DNA of 59,174 nucleotides. Origin: an uncultured Intestinimonas sp. (GTDB lineage: Bacteria; Bacillota; Clostridia; Oscillospirales; Oscillospiraceae). A program made the translations under genes and the position numbers. Each line of letters starts with the position of its first letter. Positions within the stretch are counted from its first letter, which is position 1. This document shows positions 51,955-59,174 of this stretch, one piece after another. A model generated the notes under the pieces. The model made no database searches. It had not been told where the DNA came from and saw only the letters and a list, made by a program, of their open reading frames with translations. Where the stretch lies: positions 1 to 59,174 of the forward strand of contig NZ_CALXGA010000004.1 of assembly GCF_944387725.1 (NCBI RefSeq), written 5' to 3'.

Positions 51955-53825
51955 TAAGAGTTTTCCACATCGCTGTAGATAAAGTGGCTTCTGTAATAGT
52001 ACTGTAGGATATTATAGTCCTCCACCAGGGCCTGTCCCTCGGGGGAGAGGGACCCGGTGAGGGTCCCGTTTTCCACATAGAGGCCGGTGGGGGTGTTGAT
52101 AACGGGGACCCGGTCCATCACCTGCTGTGTGGCCTGCATAAAGGCCGGACCCTCCCAGCCGCAGAGCCGGAAGACCTGGTTCATCAGGAAGTTGGGGCTC
52201 AGGGCCGGGCCCTCTCCGGTGAAGTCCTGCCCCAGGACCTCCTTGGCGGCGTCGTTGGCCCAGATGAGGTAGCGGGTGCCGTAGTAGTTGAAAAAGCCCT
52301 CCTGGGTGGAGAGGTCCAGGTTCAGGCCCATAGCCTCATAGACCGAGTTGCCGTCCCCCATCCAGGGCATGTGGTCCCCAAAGAGGAGGAGAACCACCGG
52401 CTCATCGTCGGTCCGAAGGTAGTCGGTGAGCGCCTTGAGGTGCTGGTTGGTGTTGTAGATGGAGCCGAAGTAGTTGTCCAGGATGTACTGCTGCGCCTCG
52501 GTGTAGGCGCCGTTGTCCGCCACATAGTCTCCCTTTTCTCCCCACCAGCAGACATCATCGTTGTAGGGGCCATGGCCCTGGTAGGTCACAGAGAAGCTGA
52601 AATAGGGCTGGTCCGGCGTCTCGGCGGCCTGGTAGGTCTTCAGCAGCTCCGGGAAAAAGATGTCGTCCAGGGCCACGCCGCCGCCGCTCATGGGGGAGAA
52701 GTAGTTTTCCACAAAGTAGTAGTCCTCAAAGCCCAGGCTCTCGTTGACATTGAGCCGGTTGTAGAACCACTCATAGCAGGGGTGCATCCCCTCCACCCGA
52801 TAGCCCTGGGAGCGGAAGTACCAGGCGTAGGAGTTGGTCCGGGCCCGGAAGTTCACCAGGTTGGAGAAGCCGGTGAGGAAGCAGCGCTCGGTGTTGATGG
52901 TCCCTCCGGCGAAGATGTTGGTCACCAGGTCCCCGGAATAGCCCTCGGCCTCCAGGTTGTGCCAGACCTCATAGACGTCTGCTGCCAGCTCCGGGACCCC
53001 CAGCCGGGAGAAGTCGCTGTAGGCCTCCAGCATGATGCCGATGATGTTGACCTTTTCCTCCTCCGGGATATCCGCGTCGGAATAGGCGGAGAGGATGGCC
53101 TCGGCCCGGTCGGCGCTGTAGTTTTCCGGCGGCGTCTCGATGGCCTCGGAGATGCTGTGGAGGAAGGGGTAGAGGAAGCCCCGAGCGATATACTGCTGGG
53201 TAGCGGACCAGATGTTGTTGAGCCGGGCGTAGTAGGCGGTGCGCTGGTTATAGAGGTCGCTGTCCAGCATCACCGGGTAGAGGAGGGTGCAGGCGGTGAC
53301 CCCCGCCAGGGCGCAGATTCCCCGGCCCCGGCCCCGGGGCCGCCCCCGGACCAGGAAATGGAGAAACAGAACTCCGAAGACCCAGCAGGCGATCATCAGC
53401 CCCAGCTTCCAGTCCAGGAAGAGGTGGTATTTGCCGGCCATATCCCCGGCCTCCTTGAGCAGCAGGAGGTCGGCGAACATCAGGGGATCGTTGCGGAACA
53501 TCAGCTTGTAGTAGTTTCCGGTGGACAGGCCGAAAACCAGGGCGGCTGTGACGCCGAAGGAGAGCTGGGCCCGGCCTGTGAGCCCGTAGAGCAGCAGGAG
53601 CAGGGCCAGCACCGGCAGGAGGTTGAGGACAAAGATCAGGGGGCACTCGAAGTAGCCGAAGATCAGGCGCATGGCGTAGTGCCCTGTGGCAAGCATCAGG
53701 GAAATCAGACAGACGCCTACCCCAGAGGTAAGGAGCACTCCCAGGTTCCAGATCCAGAAGAGGGCCTTTTTGGCCGGGGACCAGGCAGGGCTGGCGGTTT
53801 TTTGGAAGAGAAAAAATTGTCTCAT
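51954..53825 (-). CDS. LtaS-type sulfatase-fold phosphoglycerol transferase
   Basis: 623 residues. Five N-terminal TM segments (about 15-195) precede an extracellular alkaline-phosphatase-fold domain. The metal-binding Glu is in IGIMLEAYSDF, the catalytic Thr309 in AGGTINTERCF, and the conserved LLLFGDHMPW follows. It polymerises or transfers glycerol phosphate to membrane or wall polymers. The ATG at 53825 has a weak AGAAAGAAG site; the open frame to 54209 is repeat sequence. Its stop codon is created by MITE-1 copy 5 and another copy lies upstream. Confidence 0.9.
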   Translation of the reverse strand: MRQFFLFQKTASPAWSPAKKALFWIWNLGVLLTSGVGVCLISLMLATGHYAMRLIFGYFECPLIFVLNLLPVLALLLLLYGLTGRAQLSFGVTAALVFGLSTGNYYKLMFRNDPLMFADLLLLKEAGDMAGKYHLFLDWKLGLMIACWVFGVLFLHFLVRGRPRGRGRGICALAGVTACTLLYPVMLDSDLYNQRTAYYARLNNIWSATQQYIARGFLYPFLHSISEAIETPPENYSADRAEAILSAYSDADIPEEEKVNIIGIMLEAYSDFSRLGVPELAADVYEVWHNLEAEGYSGDLVTNIFAGGTINTERCFLTGFSNLVNFRARTNSYAWYFRSQGYRVEGMHPCYEWFYNRLNVNESLGFEDYYFVENYFSPMSGGGVALDDIFFPELLKTYQAAETPDQPYFSFSVTYQGHGPYNDDVCWWGEKGDYVADNGAYTEAQQYILDNYFGSIYNTNQHLKALTDYLRTDDEPVVLLLFGDHMPWMGDGNSVYEAMGLNLDLSTQEGFFNYYGTRYLIWANDAAKEVLGQDFTGEGPALSPNFLMNQVFRLCGWEGPAFMQATQQVMDRVPVINTPTGLYVENGTLTGSLSPEGQALVEDYNILQYYYRSHFIYSDVENS

Positions 53826-53892
53826 AGCGCGCTTCTTTCTGGGTCCGGGGGCCGGGCCCCCGGGGAAATTTCTCTTGTGGGGTCCGGCATCC

Positions 53893-54049
53893 TGCCGGGG
53901 GGCGTCTGGACGGATTCCATCCGAATCCTGGTGTGGGAGGGAACCCTCCCGGGGTTTGCGGCTCCCGCCGCAGCCTGTTCCCCTTTCAGGGGAGCAAGAA
54001 GGAGGCGGCGGGAGCCGCAAAGCCCTTCCGGCGGGACGCCGGACCCCCC
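53893..54049. repeat. GC-rich hairpin repeat (family C), long copy upstream of the LtaS-type gene
   Basis: Contains CGGATTCCATCCG, GGGAGGGAACCCTCCC and a perfect 17-bp stem (TTTGCGGCTCCCGCCGC at 53955-53971 with 54005-54021) that encloses CCCC/GGGG. It ends with TCCGGCGGGACGCCGGA. Similar pieces occur at 24110-24210 and 27392-27455. The 53826-54243 gap holds this, a MITE and no gene. Confidence 0.55.
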
Positions 54050-54051
54050 AA

Positions 54052-54213
54052 GGGCTTGTTTGAAAATTGGCGATGTGTCCGGCAGCGAGGGATTTTGGGC
54101 GGCTGGCAAGCAATTTTTTCGCAGAAATCCTGGCGGATTGCAAGGAAAACTTGCGCCGTCCAGGGGGCAAAAGCCCCGCCGGTTGGGCATGTTGACATGT
54201 TTCAAACAAGCCC
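54052..54213. mobile_element. MITE-1 copy 6 (162 bp)
   Basis: Full-length. The right flank is TA but the left flank is AA, so one flank has mutated. Sequence type is shared with copy 5. Confidence 0.9.
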
Positions 54214-54243
54214 TAGCCCCCGGCGGGTGGAACCCGCCTCCAA

Positions 54244-55665
54244 TCAGAACGCCACGCGCTCCGCGAGATAGTCCCGCAGCCCGGCGATAGGGATGCGCAC
54301 CTGCTCCATGGTGTCCCGCTCCCGGACGGTGACGCAGTTGTCAGCCGGATTCTCCCCGTCGCCCACGGTCTGGAAGTCCACCGTGACGCAGTAGGGGGTG
54401 CCGATCTCGTCCTGGCGGCGGTAACGCTTGCCAATGCTTCCGGCATCGTCGTAGTCCACCATGAAGTCCTTGACCAGCTGCGCCTGAATCTCCCGGGCCT
54501 TGTCCCCCAGCTTCTTGGACAGGGGCAGCACGGCGCACTTGTAGGGGGCCAGGGCGGGGTGAAGCCGCAGGACGGTGCGGACGTCGTTCTTCTCGGTGTC
54601 CACTACCTCTTCGTCGTAGGCGTCCACCAGGAAGGCCAGCGTCACCCGGTCGGCTCCCAGGGAAGGCTCGATTACATAAGGGATATAGTGCTCATTTTTC
54701 TCCTGATCGTAATAAGTCATATCCTTTCCGGAGGTATTCTGGTGAGCGGTGAGGTCGAAGTTGGTGCGGCTGGCCACCCCCCACAGCTCCCCCCAGCCAA
54801 AGGGGAAGACAAACTCAAAGTCGGTGGTGGCATTGGAGTAGTGGCTAAGCTCCTCAGGCTCGTGGTCCCGCAGGCGCAGGTTCTCGTCCTTCATGCCCAG
54901 GCTCAGCAGCCACTTGTGGCAGAAGTCCTTCCAGTAGGCGAACCACTCCAGCTCGGTGCCGGGCTGGCAGAAGAACTCCAGTTCCATCTGCTCGAACTCC
55001 CGGGTGCGGAAGGTGAAGTTGCCGGGGGTAATCTCGTTGCGGAAGCTCTTGCCCACCTGGCAGACCCCGAAGGGCAGCTTCCTTCTGGTGGTGCGCTGGA
55101 CGTTCTGGAAGTTAACGAAGATGCCCTGGGCGGTCTCAGGCCGGAGGTAGACGGTGTTCTTGGCGTCCTCGGTGACCCCCTGGAAGGTTTTGAACATCAG
55201 GTTGAACTGCCGGATGTCGGTCCAGTTGTGCTTGCCGCAGGAGGGGCAGCAGATGTTGTGGGCTTCGATGAACTCTTTCATCTGGGCCTGGCTCATGGCG
55301 TCCACGCTGTGGCCCAGGTCAAAGCTGTGCGCTTGGCACCAGTCCTCGATGAGCTTGTCGGCCCGGAAGCGCTCCTTACACTCCTTACAGTCCATCAGGG
55401 GGTCGGAGAAGCCCCCCACATGGCCGGAGGCCACCCAGACCTGAGGGTTCATGAGGATGGCGGCGTCCAGACCCACGTTGTAGGGGTTCTCCTGGACAAA
55501 CTTCTTCCACCAGGCCTTTTTCACGTTGTTCTTGAGCTCCACCCCCAGGGGGCCGTAGTCCCAGGTGTTGGCCAGCCCGCCGTAGATCTCGCTGCCGGCG
55601 AAAATGAAGCCCCGGCCCTTGCACAGGGCCACGATCTGTTCCATGGTCTTTTCAGTGTTTTTCAT
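54244..55665 (-). CDS. glyS: Glycyl-tRNA synthetase (class II, alpha2 type)
   Basis: Charges tRNA-Gly; single-chain 473-residue form. An N-terminal class II core with [19 protein letters not shown], motif 2 [21 protein letters not shown], motif 3 and a C-terminal anticodon domain from about 370 ([12 protein letters not shown]). AAGGAGTG precedes the ATG at 55665. Controlled by a T-box leader. Confidence 0.96.
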   Translation of the reverse strand: MKNTEKTMEQIVALCKGRGFIFAGSEIYGGLANTWDYGPLGVELKNNVKKAWWKKFVQENPYNVGLDAAILMNPQVWVASGHVGGFSDPLMDCKECKERFRADKLIEDWCQAHSFDLGHSVDAMSQAQMKEFIEAHNICCPSCGKHNWTDIRQFNLMFKTFQGVTEDAKNTVYLRPETAQGIFVNFQNVQRTTRRKLPFGVCQVGKSFRNEITPGNFTFRTREFEQMELEFFCQPGTELEWFAYWKDFCHKWLLSLGMKDENLRLRDHEPEELSHYSNATTDFEFVFPFGWGELWGVASRTNFDLTAHQNTSGKDMTYYDQEKNEHYIPYVIEPSLGADRVTLAFLVDAYDEEVVDTEKNDVRTVLRLHPALAPYKCAVLPLSKKLGDKAREIQAQLVKDFMVDYDDAGSIGKRYRRQDEIGTPYCVTVDFQTVGDGENPADNCVTVRERDTMEQVRIPIAGLRDYLAERVAF

Positions 55666-55703
55666 GGGAAGACACTCCTTAATATATTTTATCATGCGCG
55701 GGT

Positions 55704-55965
55704 AAAAAACGCCCTGAGCCGGAAACGGCTCAGGGCGAACTGTCACAAGTCCGTGGTGCCACCTGAATTCGGAGCGAAGCCGCTCCGCGCTCTGGACCCG
55801 GTAACGGCGGGGGACCGGCGGGGCATTTCCTCCCTGCGGCTTCCGGGCGCCTTCTCCGCCGCCCGCCGGAAGCCTTGCACTCTCCGGCTCCTCTCTGCAT
55901 TCAGGGCGGCCGGGTACTCCTCCCGGTCATGGCCTTTTGCTGTGCCCTGTATTCTATCACGGGAC
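55704..55965 (-). promoter_or_regulatory. T-box riboswitch leader of glyS
   Basis: On the minus strand the T-box AGGTGGCACCACGG (about 55751-55764) is followed by a terminator hairpin (CGCCCTGAGCCG / CGGCTCAGGGCG, 55710-55737) and a T-run. Stem-I-like elements (GGAGTACCCGG and GCAGAGAGGAGCCGG) lie upstream. It should respond to uncharged tRNA-Gly. Confidence 0.88.
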
Positions 55966-56094
55966 TTCTTTGGAGTCAAGGGCGATTTCTGGCAGATGGC
56001 GGCTCCCTGCGGTCCTTGCGGCAAAATTGTCAACATGGTGTGGAAAATTCGACGGTTCCTGCCGGGATACGGTGGAGAACACGGCCAATCTGGA

Positions 56095-56280
56095 CTACTC
56101 GGCGTCCTGAAGGGCCGCGACGCCCTCCTCTCCGGTGCGGACCTTGACCACGTTTTCCACATCGCAGACAAAAATCTTGCCGTCGCCGATGCTGCCGGTG
56201 TAGAGTATCTTGCGGACAGCGGCCACCACGTCGGCCACCGGGACGGCGGGGACATAGTCCGCGTCATTCTCCTCCCTGAG
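56095..56280 (-). pseudogene. PII signal protein (GlnB-type) C-terminal fragment
   Basis: About 60 codons reading VPVADVVAAVRKILYTGSIG, GDGKIFVCDVENVVKVRTGE and EGVAAL, the C-terminal half of PII proteins. The N-terminal half with the T-loop is missing, and a terminator sits where it should begin, so the fragment is not expected to be expressed. Confidence 0.75.
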
Positions 56281-56297
56281 CACCGCCGCTTGTCTCA

Positions 56298-56346
56298 GAA
56301 AACCGGCCGGCTGTCCCAAAGGGGTGGACAGCCGGCCCGGTTTTTT
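56298..56346. terminator. Strong bidirectional terminator
   Basis: AAAACCGGCCGGCTGTCC pairs with GGACAGCCGGCCCGGTTTT around AAAGGGGT, with T-runs on both strands. It lies between the PII fragment and the lipoprotein gene. Confidence 0.9.
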
Positions 56347-56384
56347 GGTAGAATGGGGAAAAACACAGAAGAGGAGGACGCGAG

Positions 56385-57488
56385 ATGCGGCTGCGGCTTA
56401 TGGCGGGGCTTTTGGCCCTGGTTTTGCTCACAGGATGTGGAGAGAGGAGGGGCTCCCTGCTCCCCCAGGGCGGGGACGGGGAGGTGGACCTGGAGGAGGC
56501 CCAGGACGAGCTGGAGATCCAGCTGGGCCTGCTCTCTGGGGAGCTCACCCAGGAGGAGTACCAGGAGGCGCTGGATATCTGGCTCACCATCAAGCCCATC
56601 CGGGACCAGCGCCTGGAGCAGGGGGAGTGGGACAAGAGCGACTACGAGCGGCGGCTGTGGCGGCGGCTGACGAATCTCCTGGACCAGTACACCGTCAAGT
56701 ACCTGGGGGGCGACGCCGAGGGCTTCGGCTACCAGAGCCCCCCAGAACAGACCCTGGCAGTCTATACCATCTCCTCCGGCGGTCTTCTGACCCCGGAGGA
56801 GGCGCAGACCTCTCCCGGCGGCGGCTGGACCGAAGAGCAGCTCCTGGCCCTGTGGGAGGACATGAACACCGTCCTGCCGGAGGGGGCCTTTGACGACTTC
56901 GACCGGCTGACCTTCTTCACCGACGGCCCTGGGGAGACGGTGGCCTGGGTGTGGATGACCGACCAGGAGGGGGCGCGCTGGGAGATCGCCCTGGACCCGG
57001 AGGACGCCGGGGACCGGGCCTACTTTGTGGAGACCGTCCTCCACGAGTACGGTCACTACCTGACCCTCAACAGCTCCCAGGCGGACTACACCCGGGAGCA
57101 GACTCTGGACACCTATAATGAGTATGGCATGGTCACCCGGCCGGGGTCCTACCTGGACGACTTCTACCAGACCTTCTGGACGGGTTACTTGGACCAGTGC
57201 ATGGCCTGTGAGGACACCTTAAACTTCTTCCTGCGGTTCTATGACGACTTCATTGACCCCTACGCCTCCACCGACCCCTCGGAGGACATCTGTGAGTCCT
57301 TCACCTACTTCGTCCTCCGGCCCCGGGACCCCTACGCCTATCAGGACGTCTGGAGCCAGAAGCTGGACTTCTTCTACAATTATCCCGAGCTGGTGGAGTT
57401 CCGCACCGCCGTCCGGGGCAACCTGGGCCTGGCCCAAGGGGACACCTACGAGTCCAGCTGGGATGCCGGGGAGGAGGAGGCCGCCTGA
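56385..57488 (+). CDS. Zinc-metalloprotease-like lipoprotein
   Basis: 367 residues. A lipoprotein signal with lipobox LLTGC (Cys18) is followed by an acidic helical region. HEYGH lies at about 219-223, and EDICESFTYFVL downstream may supply the third ligand. The C-terminal half resembles the second enzymatic module of the 1143-residue protein at 35819-39250 (HEYGH, ...FAVFVL, ...RGNLGLA). Exported and membrane-anchored. GAGGAGGAC precedes the ATG. Confidence 0.85.
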   Translation: MRLRLMAGLLALVLLTGCGERRGSLLPQGGDGEVDLEEAQDELEIQLGLLSGELTQEEYQEALDIWLTIKPIRDQRLEQGEWDKSDYERRLWRRLTNLLDQYTVKYLGGDAEGFGYQSPPEQTLAVYTISSGGLLTPEEAQTSPGGGWTEEQLLALWEDMNTVLPEGAFDDFDRLTFFTDGPGETVAWVWMTDQEGARWEIALDPEDAGDRAYFVETVLHEYGHYLTLNSSQADYTREQTLDTYNEYGMVTRPGSYLDDFYQTFWTGYLDQCMACEDTLNFFLRFYDDFIDPYASTDPSEDICESFTYFVLRPRDPYAYQDVWSQKLDFFYNYPELVEFRTAVRGNLGLAQGDTYESSWDAGEEEAA

Positions 57489-57561
57489 TCAAAGGGACCA
57501 ATCAGAAAGCCGCGTCTTGTCAAAACACCGGGGATATGGGGAATGCAATCGACTGGATCGG

Positions 57562-58117
57562 TCAATGCTGGTATAGCTTTAAAATTTGTACAATATATGA
57601 ATCCAGCAGATCAGCGATCTCTTTTGGAGATTGCTTCATTCCGCTGTTGATCCATGTGGCAAGAACGCCGCCCCCACCGAAGCTCAGAAAGGCCCGGAGC
57701 AGGGTGAGCTCTTCAGCTGAAAGCGTCGGACCAGGAACTTCAAGAGATGATATTTTTTATATGCAGCGGTCGATACTTTTACTTTGATGATATGTGCCTG
57801 CATGGTTGGAAAAAAACGTAATATTGGTTAATTTTGGTCCTTATATCAGAGATGGTTGTCTCAATGGCCTCCCGCAGGCCTTTTTCGATGTAAATTTCAG
57901 CCATAGAATGTGTGGAACTGTCAAGGAGCTCGTCTACCGTCTTTTCATACAAATCATACACATCCTGATAATATTTATAGAAGGTGACCCGGTTAATTTC
58001 TGCCTTTTTACAGATTTGTGTGACTGATATTTTGTCGAGCGGATAGGCGCCAAGCAAATCCAAAAAACTATCCTTTATCATTTTCTTTGTGACCCTGATG
58101 CGCGTGTCAGTTGACAT
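57562..58117 (-). pseudogene. TetR-family regulator, degraded
   Basis: The first part (MSTDTRIRVTKKMIKDSFLD, HTH ISVTQICKKAEINRVTFYKY) is intact. A T-run of seven (57810-57816) shifts the frame, and in the corrected frame a TAA (57757-57759) interrupts before the C-terminal SFGGGGVLATWINSGMKQSP and EIADLLDSYIVQILKLY. AGGAGG precedes the ATG at 58117. Two lesions argue against a sequencing error. Confidence 0.82.
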
Positions 58118-58138
58118 CAATTTTCCTCCTCACGTTTA

Positions 58139-58300
58139 GGGCTTGTTTGAAAATTGGCGATGTGTCCAGCAGGGAGGGATTTTGGGCCTCTGGCAAGCAA
58201 TTTTGACCCAGGAATCCTGGCGGATTTCAAGGAAAAATTGCGCCGTCCAGGGGGCAAAAGACCCGCCGGTTGGGCATGTTGACATGTTTCAAACAAGCCC
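58139..58300. mobile_element. MITE-1 copy 7 (162 bp)
   Basis: Full-length copy with TA flanks, just upstream of the TetR pseudogene's Shine-Dalgarno. Same subtype as copy 2, with a small change (TTTTGACCCAGG for TTTTTTCGCAGG). Confidence 0.92.
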
Positions 58301-58318
58301 TAAATATCGGAAAAAAGG

Positions 58319-58346
58319 GGCCCGTAGATTGGAAAATCTACGGGCC
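58319..58346. terminator. Hairpin after MITE copy 7
   Basis: GGCCCGTAGATT / AATCTACGGGCC with a GGAA loop. No strong T-run on the plus strand (CCTCGG); the minus strand continues CCCTTTTTTCC, so it acts on minus-strand transcripts. Confidence 0.6.
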
Positions 58347-58404
58347 TCGGAAGCCTCGAAAATACTGAGGTTTTGCCCTCAATATCTTTTTTAGACTCCT
58401 CTTT

Positions 58405-58444
58405 TGGAGCTGGAAACGTGACTTGAACACGCGACCGCTGGTTG
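58405..58444 (-). tRNA. tRNA 3'-end fragment (possible attachment-site remnant)
   Basis: On the minus strand a T-arm-like stem-loop CGTG-TTCAAGT-CACG (58417-58431) is followed by TTTCCAGCTCCA, like an acceptor strand. No matching 5' half is visible within 100 bases. It could be the footprint of an integration event; a chance resemblance is possible. Confidence 0.35.
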
Positions 58445-58513
58445 CTGGTAAGGATACATCATCGAAGGTGTACTTGCGCCCAAAGGCATCCGTCAAAATC
58501 CAGAAATTATAGG

Positions 58514-58541
58514 TTGAATTTCTCCTATTTCGGCGTATAAT
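58514..58541 (+). promoter_or_regulatory. Promoter of the phd-doc operon
   Basis: TTGAAT (58514-58519), 16-bp spacer, TATAAT (58536-58541), 23 bases before the antitoxin ATG. Confidence 0.75.
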
Positions 58542-58564
58542 AAAGTCAGAAGGAGGGTGATCGT

Positions 58565-58807
58565 ATGATGATCAATTCTAATACTCTGGTGTCCATCACA
58601 GAGGCCAACCAGAATTTTTCCAAAGTGGCCCGTCTTGTGGACAAGCAGGGTTCCGCCGTTATCCTGAAAAACAATGTGCCCCGGTATCTTGTGGTGGAGT
58701 TCAGCCAAGTGGAGCAGATGCAGGCGGCTGAGGATGAGGATGTCATGCAGATCTCAAAACGACTCATACAGCAAAACCGGGCGGCCTATGAGGAGCTGGC
58801 CAAATGA
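58565..58807 (+). CDS. phd: Phd/YefM-family antitoxin
   Basis: 80 residues. An N-terminal Phd fold (NTLVSITEANQNFSKVARLV, then GSAVILKNNVPRYLVV) binds operator DNA, and a C-terminal helical tail binds the toxin. AAGGAGGG precedes two consecutive ATGs. It overlaps doc by 4 bases (ATGA). Probably autoregulated. Confidence 0.9.
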   Translation: MMINSNTLVSITEANQNFSKVARLVDKQGSAVILKNNVPRYLVVEFSQVEQMQAAEDEDVMQISKRLIQQNRAAYEELAK

Positions 58808-59148
58808 AGATTTTAAGCAAGCGCCAAATCTTGCTGCTCCATCAGCATCTGGTGGATGAGACCGGCGGAAGTCCGGGGCTGCGGGATGAGGGGCTTCTGG
58901 ACTCCGCCCTCAACGCACCATTTCAGGCGTTCGGCGACACCAGCGCCTACCCTTCCCTCCAGCAGAAGGCCGCCCGGCTCTGTTACGGTCTGGTAAAGAA
59001 TCATCCGTTCGTAGACGGCAACAAGCGGATCGGCGCCCACGCCATGCTGGTTTTTCTGGCGGTCAACGGCCTGGAACTATCGTATACCCAGCAAGAGTTA
59101 GAAACCGTATTCACAAATGGGGAAAGAAGTAGTAGAATGTGGATATGA
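58804..59148 (+). CDS. doc: Doc-type Fic-fold toxin
   Basis: 114 residues. The Fic/Doc motif HPFVDGNKRIG (about 66-76) is of the Doc kinase type, which phosphorylates EF-Tu and stops translation. The N-terminal LLHQHLVDETGGSPGLRD is typical. The C-terminus (FTNGERSSRMWI) is slightly short of typical Doc and may be altered. Coupled to phd. Confidence 0.9.
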   Translation: MKILSKRQILLLHQHLVDETGGSPGLRDEGLLDSALNAPFQAFGDTSAYPSLQQKAARLCYGLVKNHPFVDGNKRIGAHAMLVFLAVNGLELSYTQQELETVFTNGERSSRMWI

Positions 59149-59174
59149 AAAAAGAAAAGAAACGCAAGGCGTAC
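59145..59174 (+). CDS. Possible start of a further gene (cut by window end)
   Basis: An ATG overlapping the doc stop (ATGA) opens a Lys-rich frame MKKEKKRKAY that runs off the window. No strong ribosome site. Too short to identify. Confidence 0.25.
   Translation, partial: MKKEKKRKAY

Overview
The window is the chromosomal replication-origin region of a high-GC, spore-forming Clostridia member. The most likely group is Oscillospiraceae (Flavonifractor / Pseudoflavonifractor / Lawsonibacter-like). This is inferred from gene content and order (rpmH-dnaA-dnaN-recF-remB-gyrB-gyrA), Firmicutes T-box leaders, parS/Soj/Spo0J/Noc, the spore protease Gpr, DarA/YaaT and several S-layer-homology proteins. 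No rRNA is present, so the genus is not proven.

Layout. oriC lies between dnaA and dnaN (about 24045-24503), with further DnaA boxes upstream of dnaA. Left of it almost all genes are on the minus strand: rpmH-rnpA-yidD-yidC-jag, darA-holB-yaaT, a YitT protein, noc, parA-parB with three parS sites, serS, mscL, rsmG, minD-mgsA and hisS (T-box controlled). An SLH/GH18 protein is also on this side, and xpt is the one plus-strand gene. Right of it the plus-strand genes run dnaN, thioesterase, yaaA, recF, remB, gyrB, gyrA, two small membrane genes, rnhA, and a C39-like peptidase with a DUF1294 gene. The order then becomes mixed: a 1143-residue S-layer-anchored multi-protease (minus), lexA (plus), a decayed flavoprotein locus, and a 5.1-kb insertion carrying a broken IS4-type transposase and an AT-rich single-chain restriction-modification enzyme. 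After this come htrA, an AI-2E-type transporter, degV, rpsT, gpr, an LtaS-type enzyme, glyS (T-box), a metalloprotease lipoprotein, a broken TetR gene and a phd-doc toxin-antitoxin pair.

Repeats are the most striking feature. (1) A 162-bp palindromic MITE flanked by TA occurs as six full copies and one fragment; two copies sit exactly in stop codons and rebuild a TAG. (2) A second, unrelated TA-flanked palindromic element of 159 bp lies in tandem with one MITE between yidD and yidC. (3) A family of multi-hairpin elements lies upstream of parA, of the C39-like peptidase operon and of lexA, always in the direction of the downstream gene; two copies start at a recognisable promoter, and hairpin arms covary between copies. 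This is the best candidate for an undescribed system (a structured leader or small RNA family). (4) The 5.1-kb insertion sits in what looks like the loop of a bidirectional terminator hairpin between a flavin reductase remnant and htrA.

Functional themes: replication initiation and segregation (DnaA, DnaN, RecF, gyrase, Soj/Spo0J/Noc/parS), translation (HisRS, SerRS, GlyRS, L34, S20, RnpA, RsmG), membrane and envelope biogenesis (YidC/YidD/KhpB, MscL, LtaS-like, SLH proteins) and surface proteolysis. All calls are from reading the sequence; no database search was run.
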